From: Verrucomicrobiota bacterium
Lineage (GTDB): Bacteria > Verrucomicrobiota > Verrucomicrobiia > Opitutales > Opitutaceae
Assembly (NCBI GenBank): GCA_030832235.1
Contig: JAURJO010000110.1
Span: 1-38,343 of the forward strand
DNA length: 38,343 nucleotides
Direction: 5' to 3'
In this document: positions 15,148 through 23,566 of the stretch, piece after piece
Position numbering within the stretch: position 1 is the stretch's first letter
Layout of the letters: each line of letters begins with the position of its first letter
Made by a program: the position numbers and the translations under genes
The notes under the pieces: generated by a model
Seen by the model: the letters and a program-made list of their open reading frames with translations, nothing else
Databases searched by the model: none
Told to the model about the DNA's origin: nothing

Positions 15148-15924
15148 TCATCTCCGCCGTTTCGCGCGGCCGGCGAGGAATTCCCGGATGCGCGCGGCCG
15201 CGTCGCCGTCGCGCAGACACACCACCGACGCGGCCGACTCCAGCGCGGCGGGATCGGCGGGTTGATTCGCGCAGGCCGCGAGCAGGCGTTTCACCTCGCG
15301 CACGGCGACGGCTCCGTTGGCGGCGACTTCAGCGACCCACGCGGCGAGGTGGGGGTCCAGTTCCTCGGGCGTGCCCTGCCAGTCGGCCAGCCCGATGCGG
15401 GCGGCCTCGGCGGCGTCGACCACACGTCCGCTGAGCGCAAGGTCCTTGGCGCGGGCGAGTCCGACGCGCCGCACCAGGCGGAAACTCCCGCCCCAGCCTG
15501 TGATGAGTCCGAGGCGCGCCTCCGATTGCGCGAAGCGCGCGGCGGTCGATGCGAAGATGAGATCGCAGGCCAGCGCGAGCTCGAGTCCGCCGCCCATGGC
15601 GTGGCCCTCGACGCGCGCGATCACGGGCAGCGGCAGCGCCTCGAGCCGGTTCATCAGCCGGTGGCCGCGCTCGACCCACGGCACGATCGTGCGCTCGTCG
15701 ATCGTCTCCATCACGCGCAGGTTGGCGCCGGCGCAGAACACCTTCGGCGAGCCGCTCCGAATCACCACGGCCCTCAGCGCGCCGGCGCGGGCCTCGATGG
15801 CGGCGAGCGTGGCGTCCAGCGCCGTGATCACCTCGTGATCCAACGTCGGCGGTTTTCCTTCCGGCGGTTGCAGCAGGATCGAGCACAGCGGGCCGTCGAA
15901 GGAAGTGAGCACCTGGGTCGTCAT
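15148..15924 (-). CDS. Enoyl-CoA hydratase/isomerase family protein
   Basis: A 258-residue crotonase-fold enzyme of normal length. The two oxyanion-hole segments are FCAGANL (63-69) and GHAMGGGLELALACD (107-121). The first catalytic acid is present (E135 in SEARLGLITG), while the position of the second glutamate of mitochondrial enoyl-CoA hydratase holds an aspartate (D161 in AKDLALSG). It therefore may be a hydratase, an isomerase or another acyl-CoA lyase of the crotonase superfamily. It is divergent from a class III CoA-transferase gene across a 91-bp gap, so the pair may handle one acyl-CoA: CoA transfer, then hydration or isomerisation. The substrate is unknown. Confidence 0.88.
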   Translation of the reverse strand: MTTQVLTSFDGPLCSILLQPPEGKPPTLDHEVITALDATLAAIEARAGALRAVVIRSGSPKVFCAGANLRVMETIDERTIVPWVERGHRLMNRLEALPLPVIARVEGHAMGGGLELALACDLIFASTAARFAQSEARLGLITGWGGSFRLVRRVGLARAKDLALSGRVVDAAEAARIGLADWQGTPEELDPHLAAWVAEVAANGAVAVREVKRLLAACANQPADPAALESAASVVCLRDGDAAARIREFLAGRAKRRR

Positions 15925-15959
15925 GCGGGGCGGGGTGCGTCCGAGCCAACGGGGTTTGG

Positions 15960-15972
15960 TTTGACAATCAAA
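15960..15972. promoter_or_regulatory. Palindrome with -35-like TTGACA between divergent genes
   Basis: TTTGA-CAA-TCAAA is a perfect inverted repeat in the 91-bp gap between the divergent hydratase and CoA-transferase genes, and includes TTGACA at 15961-15966. It is well placed for a shared operator or for the -35 box of the rightward gene. No convincing -10 box was seen at 17 bp. Confidence 0.35.
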
Positions 15973-16015
15973 TCGTTAGTCGCGGCCTAGGCGCCACCCC
16001 GCCCCTCGTCGCTTC

Positions 16016-17212
16016 ATGGAAACTCCGTCCGCGCTCTCCGGCATTCGCGTCGTCGATTTCACGCACGTCTACCAGGGCCCCGTGGGCACCCAGCTTCTCG
16101 CCGACCACGGGGCCGACGTGATCAAGGTCGAACGGCCCGACGCCGGAGACTGGAGCCGCCGCTGGGGGCCGTTCGTCCATGGCGTGAGCCTGCCGTACGC
16201 GGGCTTGAACCGGAACAAGCGGGCGTTCGCGGTGAATCTCAAGACCGCCGGCGGCCGCGCCGCCGTGCACGCGTTGATCGCGACCGCGGATGTGCTGGTG
16301 CACAATTTCCGTCCCGGCGTGATGGAGAAACTGGGCCTTGGGCACGAGCAGCTGGCCGCGCGCCACCCGCGGCTCGTCCACGCGTGGTCGGGCGGCTGGG
16401 GTGACCACGGGCCCGCGGTCGAGCGCGGCCGGGGCGGCCATGATCTGATGGCGCGTGCCGAGGCGGGTTGGTTCACGCAACCCGACCCCTCGCGGCCGCC
16501 GTTCCCCGCGGGGATCTCCGCCGACTACGCCGCCGGGTTGATGCTGATGCAGGGCATCCTGATGGCGCTGCTGGCCCGCGAGCGCACCGGCCGCGGCCAG
16601 CGGGTGACGACCGATCTGCTCAGCGTGGCCTTCCACGCGCACTCCTGGGAGGGGCCGGCGGCGATGAACGCCGCGCGCGTGACCGAGGAGTCGGGCGTTT
16701 CCGCGCAGGAGGCGATCATCGATAAATCGTTCGCCACCGCCGACGGTTACCTCGAGGTGTCGCCGGTGTTCTCCGACAACGCGGTGCGGGACATCTCCCT
16801 GGCCCTCGGGCTGGACGATCTCTCCCAGCGGGCGGAATTCGCGACCCTTGGCTTGCAGCGTGCCAACCGCACCGCCTTGAACGGCCTTCTCGCGGAAAGA
16901 TTCCGCTCCCGCCCGACCGCCGACTGGCTGAACGAGCTCGAACCGCGCGGGGTTTTCTGCGCCCGCATCAACACCCTGGAGGAGGCGGCGGCCGACGAGC
17001 AGGTGCGCCGCAACGGCATGGTGGTCGAGGTCGATCACGGTCCGGCGGGTGTTCTGCGTCTGCCCGGCGTCCCGGTGCGCCTGCACGGCACGCCCGCCCG
17101 TCCCCCGCGTCCCGCGCCCGCCCTCGGCGCGCACACCGCGGAAATCCTCCGCGAGCTCGGCTACGACGACGACGCGCTCGCGGCCCTGCGCCGCGAGGGC
17201 GCCCTCGGCTGA
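16016..17212 (+). CDS. Class III CoA-transferase (CaiB/BaiF family)
   Basis: A 398-residue protein, the usual family length. The N-terminus GIRVVDFTHVYQGPVGTQLLADHGADVIKVERP is the standard CoA-transferase III opening, split here around the Q20 and D30 positions. NRNKRAFAVNLKT and VHNFRPGVMEKLG (residues 95-107) follow, and GRGGHDLMARAEAGW contains the catalytic aspartate D143 that forms the acyl and CoA mixed intermediates. It moves CoA between carboxylic acids in the cytoplasm. It is divergent from the enoyl-CoA hydratase gene, and the two probably serve the same acid. A headless TonB receptor fragment begins about 30 bp past its stop. Exact acid unknown. Confidence 0.92.
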   Translation: METPSALSGIRVVDFTHVYQGPVGTQLLADHGADVIKVERPDAGDWSRRWGPFVHGVSLPYAGLNRNKRAFAVNLKTAGGRAAVHALIATADVLVHNFRPGVMEKLGLGHEQLAARHPRLVHAWSGGWGDHGPAVERGRGGHDLMARAEAGWFTQPDPSRPPFPAGISADYAAGLMLMQGILMALLARERTGRGQRVTTDLLSVAFHAHSWEGPAAMNAARVTEESGVSAQEAIIDKSFATADGYLEVSPVFSDNAVRDISLALGLDDLSQRAEFATLGLQRANRTALNGLLAERFRSRPTADWLNELEPRGVFCARINTLEEAAADEQVRRNGMVVEVDHGPAGVLRLPGVPVRLHGTPARPPRPAPALGAHTAEILRELGYDDDALAALRREGALG

Positions 17213-17241
17213 AGCCCCGCCGGCGCGGCGCCCTTCGCGGA

Positions 17242-18225
17242 GTGGCGGGCGTGCGGTTCGAGCGCACCGATGTCGAGGGTCGGGGCTTCGTGCGCGCGCG
17301 CACCCTGGCTTCCGCGACCGCCGTCCCCGACCCCGTGCAGCGGGCGCGGGCCGACTACGCGAACGCGCGGACGATCCGCGGCGGTTACGGCAACACGTTT
17401 CCCGGCGCCTACCTCACGTACGCGTTCAATCGCAACCTGCTCGCGCGCGCCAACTGGTCCAACAGTATCGGCCGGCCGCCGTTCGCCAACCTCGTGCCGC
17501 GGGAGGACGTCAATGACACGACGCAGACGCTCACGGTGGGAAACCCGTCGCTCCGCCCGCAGTTCGCCGAGAACACCGATCTCGCCCTGGAATACTACTA
17601 CGAGCCGGTGGGCGCGGTGTCGGTGGCGGTGTTCCGCAAGACGTTGCGCGACTTCATCGTTTCGCTCGGCGGCCAGACCGTGTCCAACGGGCCTAACAAC
17701 GGCTACGGTGGGGCCTACGGCGGCTACTCTCTCGTGACCGATCTCAACGCCGGCTCCGCGCGCATCCAGGGCGTCGAGCTGAGCGTGCAGCAGCAGCTTT
17801 CGTTTCTGCCCGGTCTCCTCGGGCGCGTCAGCTTCTTCGCGAACCTCACGCGCCTGACCACCGAGGGCGACTACGGCGTGACCGGTCCGCGCACCACGAG
17901 CCTCGTGCCGAACTTCGTGCCCACCACCGCCAACGCGGGCTTTAGTCTGCCCTGGCGCGGCCTGCGCGTCCGCGCGCTGGCCAATCACACCGGCGAACAC
18001 CTGGTCGGTTATTCCTCCGATCCTTCGCGCCTGCGGTACAAGTTCGCCCGCACCGCGTTCAACCTGAACCTGAGCTATGTCTTTTCGCCGCGGTTAGAGG
18101 TGTATTGCGACTTCCAGAACCTGACGAATGCGCGTCAGACGTGGTACTACTACATCCCCGGACGGCTCCAGGGTGACTATGACAACGGTGCGTTCGTGAA
18201 CTTCGGCCTCAGCGGCCGCTTCTGA
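17242..18225 (+). pseudogene. TonB-dependent receptor, C-terminal fragment only
   Basis: The 327-residue frame is clearly the second half of a TonB receptor barrel. It starts inside a strand pattern (AGVRFERTDVEGRGF), passes through the PGAYLTYAFNRNLLARANWSNSIGRP segment and the NPSLRPQFAENTDLALEYYYEPVG segment that mark the late barrel, and ends LQGDYDNGAFVNFGLSGRF with the terminal phenylalanine used for barrel assembly. There is no signal peptide, TonB box or plug, and the first codon is a GTG just 29 bp after the CoA-transferase stop. About 500-700 N-terminal residues are missing. The simplest reading is a deletion that joined the CoA-transferase region to a receptor tail. The tail itself has no internal stop. 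Confidence 0.85.
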
Positions 18226-18564
18226 GGTGAATTCCGGGCCGGAGGTCCCGGTAACGCCGATCGCGTCTCCGCCGAAGCGCAGTGGCGCTCGGGCTGCGCC
18301 CCTTCGACGAGGGGCGGACTCGGGTCGGCCTGCCTTCTGGCGTCCTGGAGCCGACCCGCGCCGGAGCCCTGATCTTCGGATTCGCCGCCGCCGGTTGACT
18401 TCCGGCCGTGAACCAGCCGCGGGGTCTCCGCTGAACGCGGGACGGGGCGTGCGTGATGTTTTTGGAGGAGGGCCCGCGCGGCGAGGGCCTTCCGTGTTCA
18501 CCCGGACCTGCGCGGGCACTTGGAATCCGCCGCTGGATCACTCAACTTCGCCGGACCCCGCCCC
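18226..18564. other. 339-bp intergenic stretch
   Basis: No convincing gene. One small hairpin is present (CGCCCC 18297-18302 with GGGGCG 18311-18316). The region must hold the promoter of the following isomerase/cytochrome/dehydrogenase genes, but no clear promoter boxes were recognised. Confidence 0.5.
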
Positions 18565-19488
18565 ATGATGCACCGTCGAGATTTTGTACGTTCCCTTGCC
18601 GCCGGCGTCGCCGCGCCCGTCCTGGCGCGCGCGGCTGCGCCCGAACCCTTCCGGCTCCGGCACGTCCTCGCCTCGGCGCTCTACGGCGGGCTGCCGCTTG
18701 GCGACATCCTGCCGGAGGTCGCGAAGGCGGGCGCCGAGGGGATCGACATCTGGTGCAAGGTGCATGGCACGCAGCGCGAGCAGATCGACGCGATGGGTGA
18801 CGACGCGTTCGCCGCGCTGCTCGCCCGCCACCGTGTGCAGCTGACCGCCAGCACGCGTTACCCGCTCGGGCCCTTCGGCCTGCAGCCCGAGATCGCGTGG
18901 CTGCGTCGCCACGGCGGAGGCATCGTCGTGACCGGCAGCCGCGGACCCCGGGCCCCGCAGGGCGCCGAGGCCAAGGTGGCGGTGCGGGCGTTTCTCGAGC
19001 AGATGAAGCCGCACGTCGCCGCGGCGGAGGCCGCGGGCGTGACGATCGCCATCGAGAACCACGGCAGCCAGATGCTGTGTCACCCGGATTCGCTGCGCTG
19101 GTTCGCCGAGCTGAACCGCTCCCGGCACCTCGGCGTCGCCTTCGCGCCGCACCACCTGCACCCGTGGAGTGATGAAATCCCGCGGCTCGTCCGCGACCTC
19201 GGCGCCGGCCAGCTGCCTTTTGTCTACCTGCAGGAGCACAACGAGGGTATCTCGCGGCAGGTGGCCAAGGAGATCGAGCTGCGGCAGCTGCCGGGCTTCG
19301 GCGGCGGCCTCGACTGGCGGCAACTCGTGCGCGCGCTGCGTGACATCCGTTTCAACGGGTGGGTGGAGATTTTCATGCACCCCACGCCGCGCGGCATCCC
19401 GATCCTGCCGACGCTGCCCGAGGTCACCGCCGCGGTGGCGCGCTCCCGCGCCCACATCGACCAATGCCTGCGGGAGGTCGCGGGTTGA
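18565..19488 (+). CDS. Exported TIM-barrel sugar isomerase/epimerase-like protein
   Basis: A 307-residue protein of the xylose-isomerase-like (AP endonuclease 2) TIM-barrel family. The N-terminus MMHRRDFVRSLAAGVAAPVLARAAA is a Tat signal, so it is probably folded with its metal in the cytoplasm and exported. IAIENHG supplies the first metal-binding glutamate (E164), and WVEIFMHPTPRG the late one (E269). The strand that usually reads DxxH reads AFAPHHLH here, so the common aspartate ligand is absent while two histidines remain. The start is the ATG at 18565 or the next one at 18568. Its stop overlaps the TTG start of the cytochrome gene (TTGA at 19485-19488). Relatives act as sugar isomerases, epimerases or keto-sugar lyases; which one applies here is not clear. 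Confidence 0.85.
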   Translation: MMHRRDFVRSLAAGVAAPVLARAAAPEPFRLRHVLASALYGGLPLGDILPEVAKAGAEGIDIWCKVHGTQREQIDAMGDDAFAALLARHRVQLTASTRYPLGPFGLQPEIAWLRRHGGGIVVTGSRGPRAPQGAEAKVAVRAFLEQMKPHVAAAEAAGVTIAIENHGSQMLCHPDSLRWFAELNRSRHLGVAFAPHHLHPWSDEIPRLVRDLGAGQLPFVYLQEHNEGISRQVAKEIELRQLPGFGGGLDWRQLVRALRDIRFNGWVEIFMHPTPRGIPILPTLPEVTAAVARSRAHIDQCLREVAG

Positions 19489-21560
19489 AACCATTCCGCC
19501 TCGGGTGGGCCGCGCTGGCGCTGGCGGTGGGCGCGGCCTTGCAAGCGGAGCCGCGCGTCGCGGGGTTTGACCGCTTCCACGCGGCGTCACCCGATGCCGA
19601 GGGTGGCCGCATCCTGTTCAACGAACTCGGCTGCTCCGGTTGTCACGGCGGTGAGACGGGTCTGCCGCCGCGCCGCGGGCCCGACCTCGCCACGGCGACC
19701 TCGCGGGCGCGGGCGGAGTGGTTGCGGGCGTTCATCGCCGATCCGGTGCGGCATCGCCCGGGCACCGCGATGCCCGGCCTGCTGGCCGAGGACAACCGGG
19801 AGCGGGTGGACGCGATCGTGCATTACCTGGGATCGCTCGCGCCCAAGGCTGCCGCCGGCCGCGCAAAGCCGCTGCGGCACATCAATGTCGCGTTCGGGCG
19901 GGAGCTTTACCATGCGCGCGGCTGCGTCGCCTGCCACGCGGCGCGCGGGAACGACGGCCGGTCCGGAGACAAGCCGGCGGCCGCCGGCGGGGCCGCCTTT
20001 CCCGATCTCACCGCCAAATACACGCTCGCCACGCTGGCGGAGTTTCTGCGCGATCCGCTGAAGGCCCGGCCCGACGGGCGCATGCCCCGGATCGAGCTCG
20101 ACGAGCAGGACGCCGTGGACATCGCCGGCTACCTGCTCGGGGCCGAGGGCAGCGACGGTGAGGCGCTGCCGAAATTGGAGGCCTTCCGCCCCGACCCCGC
20201 GCGCGCCGAGGTCGGCAAGGCCCTTGTGCGCGAGGCCCGCTGCGCCGCGTGCCACACCTTGCCCAAGGATGTAGCGACCACGGCGGTTCCGACGCGGAAC
20301 GCGGACGGGGGTTGTCTCGCCGACACTCCGGCGGCTGGTCTGCCTCGCTACGGCTTGAACCTATCCCAGCGTGCGGCGCTGCGGGCGTACCTGGCGGCGC
20401 GTGACGGGGCACTTGCCCCATCGTCGCGCGTCGCGCTCACGTTGGAGGCGCTGAATTGCCTCGCCTGCCACGAGCGGGACGGTCGCGGCGGTCCGGAGGA
20501 GCACCGTCGCGCGTTTTTCGAGGGCGACCCCAATCTGGGTGACGCGGGATCGGTTCCGCCGCCCCTCACGGGAATCGGTCGCAAGCTGCAGCCCGAGTGG
20601 CTGGAGCAGGTTTTGAAGGGCGGCGGCCGGGTGCGGCCCTACCTGAAGACCGCCATGCCCGTCCACGGCACGGCGACGAACGGACTCGCCGCCTTGCTCG
20701 CGGAGGTGGACGGGCGGTCCGAGAAGAACCTGCCACCGGGCGAGGTCGAGGCGGGTCGCAAGCTGCTGGGGTCGCTCGGCGGAGTGAACTGCGTGACCTG
20801 CCATCGCTGGGGGTCGAACGCGTCGCTGGGTATTCAAGGGCCGGATATTTCCGATCTCGCGCGACGACTCCGGCCCGCCTGGCTGCGCGAGTATCTGCTC
20901 GATCCCTCCGCCCACCGCCCTGGCACGCTCATGCCCTCTTTCTGGCCCGGGGGCGTGGCGTCCAACCGCGAGATCCTCGGCGGTGACACGGACCGGCAGA
21001 TCGCCTCGATCCTCGAGTTCGCCCGCGCGGGCAAGGGGCTCCCCGAAGGGATCACCCCGCGGACGGCGGGCGAATTCGAGTTGGTGCCGGGGACACGGCC
21101 CGTCGTGCTCCGAACGTTTCTCGAGGAGGCGGGCACCCACGCGATCCTCGTCGGCTTCCCGGCGGGGGTTCACCTCGCCTACGATGGCCGGGCGGCGCGA
21201 CCGGTGTTCGCGTGGAAGGGCCGGTTCTTCGACGCCTACGGTACCTGGTTCAGTCGGTTCGCGCCATTCGGCAAACCGCTCGGCGACGCGGTCGTGCGTT
21301 GGTCCGCCGCGCCCGGGGCGCCGGCGCGTCGCTTCGACGGCTACCGCCTAGACGCCGGCGGAACGCCCACGTTTCTCCTTTCGATTGACGGGGTGGCCGT
21401 GGAAGACCGGTTCGAGGCGACGCCGCAGGGCCTGCGCCGCACGGTGCGTTGGAATGCGGAGGCCTTGCGTGTGCCCGGGGTTGATCACCCCTCCGGCGTG
21501 ACGGTCACCGAGGAACGCGGCGGTGCACCCGGGAGTCTCTCCTTCCTCTACCAGTGGTGA
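19485..21560 (+). CDS. Five-haem c-type cytochrome
   Basis: A 691-residue secreted protein. A TTG start at 19485 gives a proper signal peptide (MKPFRLGWAALALAVGAALQA) and a 4-bp overlap with the preceding gene. Five CxxCH haem sites are seen: CSGCH 50-54, CVACH 147-151, CAACH 253-257, CLACH 325-329 and CVTCH 436-440. Methionines in TAMPG, GRMPR, TAMPV and TLMPS segments are candidate distal ligands. After the last haem domain, residues from about 550 on form a haem-free beta-rich domain of a kind seen in PVC-group cytochromes. It would accept electrons in the periplasm, most likely from the dehydrogenase-like protein encoded next, and pass them to a terminal oxidase. The upstream frame to 19359 is the other strand phase of the isomerase gene. 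Confidence 0.92.
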   Translation: MKPFRLGWAALALAVGAALQAEPRVAGFDRFHAASPDAEGGRILFNELGCSGCHGGETGLPPRRGPDLATATSRARAEWLRAFIADPVRHRPGTAMPGLLAEDNRERVDAIVHYLGSLAPKAAAGRAKPLRHINVAFGRELYHARGCVACHAARGNDGRSGDKPAAAGGAAFPDLTAKYTLATLAEFLRDPLKARPDGRMPRIELDEQDAVDIAGYLLGAEGSDGEALPKLEAFRPDPARAEVGKALVREARCAACHTLPKDVATTAVPTRNADGGCLADTPAAGLPRYGLNLSQRAALRAYLAARDGALAPSSRVALTLEALNCLACHERDGRGGPEEHRRAFFEGDPNLGDAGSVPPPLTGIGRKLQPEWLEQVLKGGGRVRPYLKTAMPVHGTATNGLAALLAEVDGRSEKNLPPGEVEAGRKLLGSLGGVNCVTCHRWGSNASLGIQGPDISDLARRLRPAWLREYLLDPSAHRPGTLMPSFWPGGVASNREILGGDTDRQIASILEFARAGKGLPEGITPRTAGEFELVPGTRPVVLRTFLEEAGTHAILVGFPAGVHLAYDGRAARPVFAWKGRFFDAYGTWFSRFAPFGKPLGDAVVRWSAAPGAPARRFDGYRLDAGGTPTFLLSIDGVAVEDRFEATPQGLRRTVRWNAEALRVPGVDHPSGVTVTEERGGAPGSLSFLYQW

Positions 21561-23086
21561 ACCTTACTTTCCGGATTTCCGCGGAGATTGCCGGCCGACT
21601 TCGGCGCGCCGGCGCACTGCTGGTGGCGGCCGCCGCATGCGCGTGGGCCGCGGGTCCGGCTTACGTCATCGAGGACATCCTGACGGGCGCCTCCCCGTCG
21701 GCCTCGCGAAGCACGACGTGGAAGCCGGGGGAGGGGCTGGTCCTCGAGGTGGGCGGCATGGATTTTCTGGCCGACGGCCGCCTGGCCGTGGCGATCCGCA
21801 AGGGTGAGGTCTGGATCATCGACGGGCTCTCCGGTGCGGCGCCGGGTGGCGTTCGGGCCAGGCTGTTCGCATCCGGACTGCACGAGCCGCTCGGGCTTTT
21901 GCGCGACGGCGAAGCGCTCCTCGTCGCCCAGCGCACCGAGGTCACCCGTTTGCGCGACACCGATGGCGACGGCGTGGCCGACGAGTACCTCACGGCCGGC
22001 CGCGGGTGGAACGTCTCCGGAGCGTATCACGGTTACGCGTACGGGCCGAAACGCGACGGCGCGGGACGTCTCTGGGTCGCGCTGAATCTCGACCTGGGCG
22101 ACCGCTCCGACAACGACGCCGCGTGGCGCGGCTGGGCGGGTGTGATCGGGGTCGGCGGCGTCTTCGAGCCGATGGCGGCGGGCATGCGTTCGCCGTGCGG
22201 ACTCGGTGCCAACGCGGCCGGGGATATGTTCTGCGTGGACCAGCAGGGCACGTGGATCCCCGCGACGCCGATCTATCACCTGCGGCGCGGCGCGTTCTTC
22301 CTGAACCCGGAGGGGATGAAGTCACAGGAGCGCTCCGACTCGCCGTTGCGGCTTTCGCGGCCCGTGCCGAACCGCGTGCCGTATCCGGAAGCGGTCCGGG
22401 CGGTGCCGGAGATGCGGCCGCCCGCGGTTTGGCTGCCGTACAACAAGCTGGGCCGCAGCGGCACCGATCTCGCGGTGTGCGCGGCCGGCGGCGGTTTCGG
22501 GCCGTTCGACGGGCAGCTTTTCGTGGGCGAGTTCACGGACGCCAAGGTGAGCCGGGTTTTCCTCGAGCAGATCGACGGCGAATACCAGGGCGCGGCGTTC
22601 CCGTTCGTCGCGGGTCTGGCGTCGGGAGTCACCCGGGTCCTTTTTGGTCCGGATCATGCCCTCTATGTCGGGATGACGAGCCGCGGCTGGTCCTCCCTCG
22701 GCACCAAGTCCTACGGGCTGCAGCGGGTGCGGTGGACCGGCGCGACGCCCTTCGCGATCCGCGCGATGCGGGTGACGCCCGGAGGCTTTGAACTCGAGTT
22801 CACGGCTGCGGTCGACCCGGCAACGGCGGGAGATCCGGACGCGTACAGGATGACATCGTACACCTACCTCTACTCAAACGCCTATGGCAGCCCGGAGCTG
22901 GATCCGCTAACCGCGCAGGTGACCAGCGCCGAGGTCTCCGCCGATCGCCTCCGCGTGCGTCTCGTGGTGGAGGGCCGGCGCGAGCTGCACGTGCACGAGC
23001 TTCGTGCCTCGGGGGTCCGCTCCGCCGCCGGCGTCCCTTTGGAACACCCCGACGCCTACTACACGTTGAACCGGATCCCGCGTTGA
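21554..23086 (+). CDS. PQQ-type sugar dehydrogenase-like beta-propeller protein
   Basis: A 510-residue exported protein. Two GTG codons (21554 and 21557) overlap the cytochrome stop; either gives a long signal peptide with the hydrophobic run RAGALLVAAAACAWAAG. The mature part has propeller strands such as GMDFLADGRLAVAIRKGEVWIID, the DTDGDGVADEY calcium-type loop, and VLFGPDHALYVGMTSRGW with FDGQLFVGEFTD, as in soluble glucose dehydrogenase-like proteins of the PVC group. It probably oxidises a sugar or alcohol in the periplasm and reduces the adjacent cytochrome. PQQ ligands cannot be confirmed by eye. It could also be a non-catalytic NHL-type binding protein. It closes the coupled three-gene set with the isomerase and the cytochrome. 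Confidence 0.8.
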   Translation: MVNLTFRISAEIAGRLRRAGALLVAAAACAWAAGPAYVIEDILTGASPSASRSTTWKPGEGLVLEVGGMDFLADGRLAVAIRKGEVWIIDGLSGAAPGGVRARLFASGLHEPLGLLRDGEALLVAQRTEVTRLRDTDGDGVADEYLTAGRGWNVSGAYHGYAYGPKRDGAGRLWVALNLDLGDRSDNDAAWRGWAGVIGVGGVFEPMAAGMRSPCGLGANAAGDMFCVDQQGTWIPATPIYHLRRGAFFLNPEGMKSQERSDSPLRLSRPVPNRVPYPEAVRAVPEMRPPAVWLPYNKLGRSGTDLAVCAAGGGFGPFDGQLFVGEFTDAKVSRVFLEQIDGEYQGAAFPFVAGLASGVTRVLFGPDHALYVGMTSRGWSSLGTKSYGLQRVRWTGATPFAIRAMRVTPGGFELEFTAAVDPATAGDPDAYRMTSYTYLYSNAYGSPELDPLTAQVTSAEVSADRLRVRLVVEGRRELHVHELRASGVRSAAGVPLEHPDAYYTLNRIPR

Positions 23087-23180
23087 TTGACGGGAGTCGT
23101 TCGGCAAAACACCGCCGCATTTTCACCACGGAGCAACGGCGGCCCCCGTCGCGCTCCCGCCGCACCGTGCGGTTGAGTAA

Positions 23181-23210
23181 TCACGGATGGACGCGGATCG
23201 ACACGGATAA
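23181..23210. repeat. Phased CGGAT repeat, module a, copy 2
   Basis: GGAT boxes start at 23185, 23195 and 23205, exactly 10 nt apart, as in the block at 4264-4292. It lies in the 480-bp gap (23087-23566), which holds repeats but no convincing gene. Confidence 0.8.
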
Positions 23211-23299
23211 ATGGGTATCTTTTGAAGCCGGGGTCCGGCGGCCCAGGAGAATGCCGGCGTCCGTACGGCCGAAGGCTGGCCTGAAGGCGGCGAAGCTGA

Positions 23300-23328
23300 A
23301 CCGCGGATTTCACGAATGGCGCGGATGA
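23300..23328. repeat. Phased CGGAT repeat, module b, copy 2
   Basis: Boxes start at 23305 (GGAT), 23314 (GAAT) and 23323 (GGAT), a 9-nt period, 120 nt after module a. A 17-nt piece, GAACCGCGGATTTCACG at 23298, recurs exactly in reverse at 9554-9570. Confidence 0.8.
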
Positions 23329-23451
23329 GGTAACGGGGCTCAAGCCTCCCGGGATTTTCCGCCGTTCTGTTCGGAACGAGACCGGTCGTGCGGCGCTTCC
23401 GAACCGCTTGGCGGGAGGAATCCTCCGCCCATCCGGGCGAACTCTCCTTCG

Positions 23452-23537
23452 CCGAGCTTTCGTCGGGCAAACGACCTCGGCTACACCGCATGCCTTTCGT
23501 GACGAGAGTCGTTCCGGTGTTTCCGGATGAGAGGCAT
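23452..23537 (+). ncRNA. Structured intergenic element, copy B
   Basis: The plus strand folds like copy A. An outer stem CCGAG/CTCGG (23452-23456 with 23476-23480) encloses a GTCG/CGAC hairpin. Next comes CTACACCGCA, then an 11-bp stem (23490-23500 with 23527-23537) that encloses GAC-GAGA-GTC (23501-23510, GNRA-type loop) and CCGG-TGTTT-CCGG (23514-23526). Compared with copy A, the second pair of the long stem changes from C-G to T-A. It lies downstream of the dehydrogenase gene and before a convergent gene. Expression is not established. Confidence 0.5.
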
Positions 23538-23566
23538 CCCAGGTGGTCGCCGCACCGCCGCGGGCT

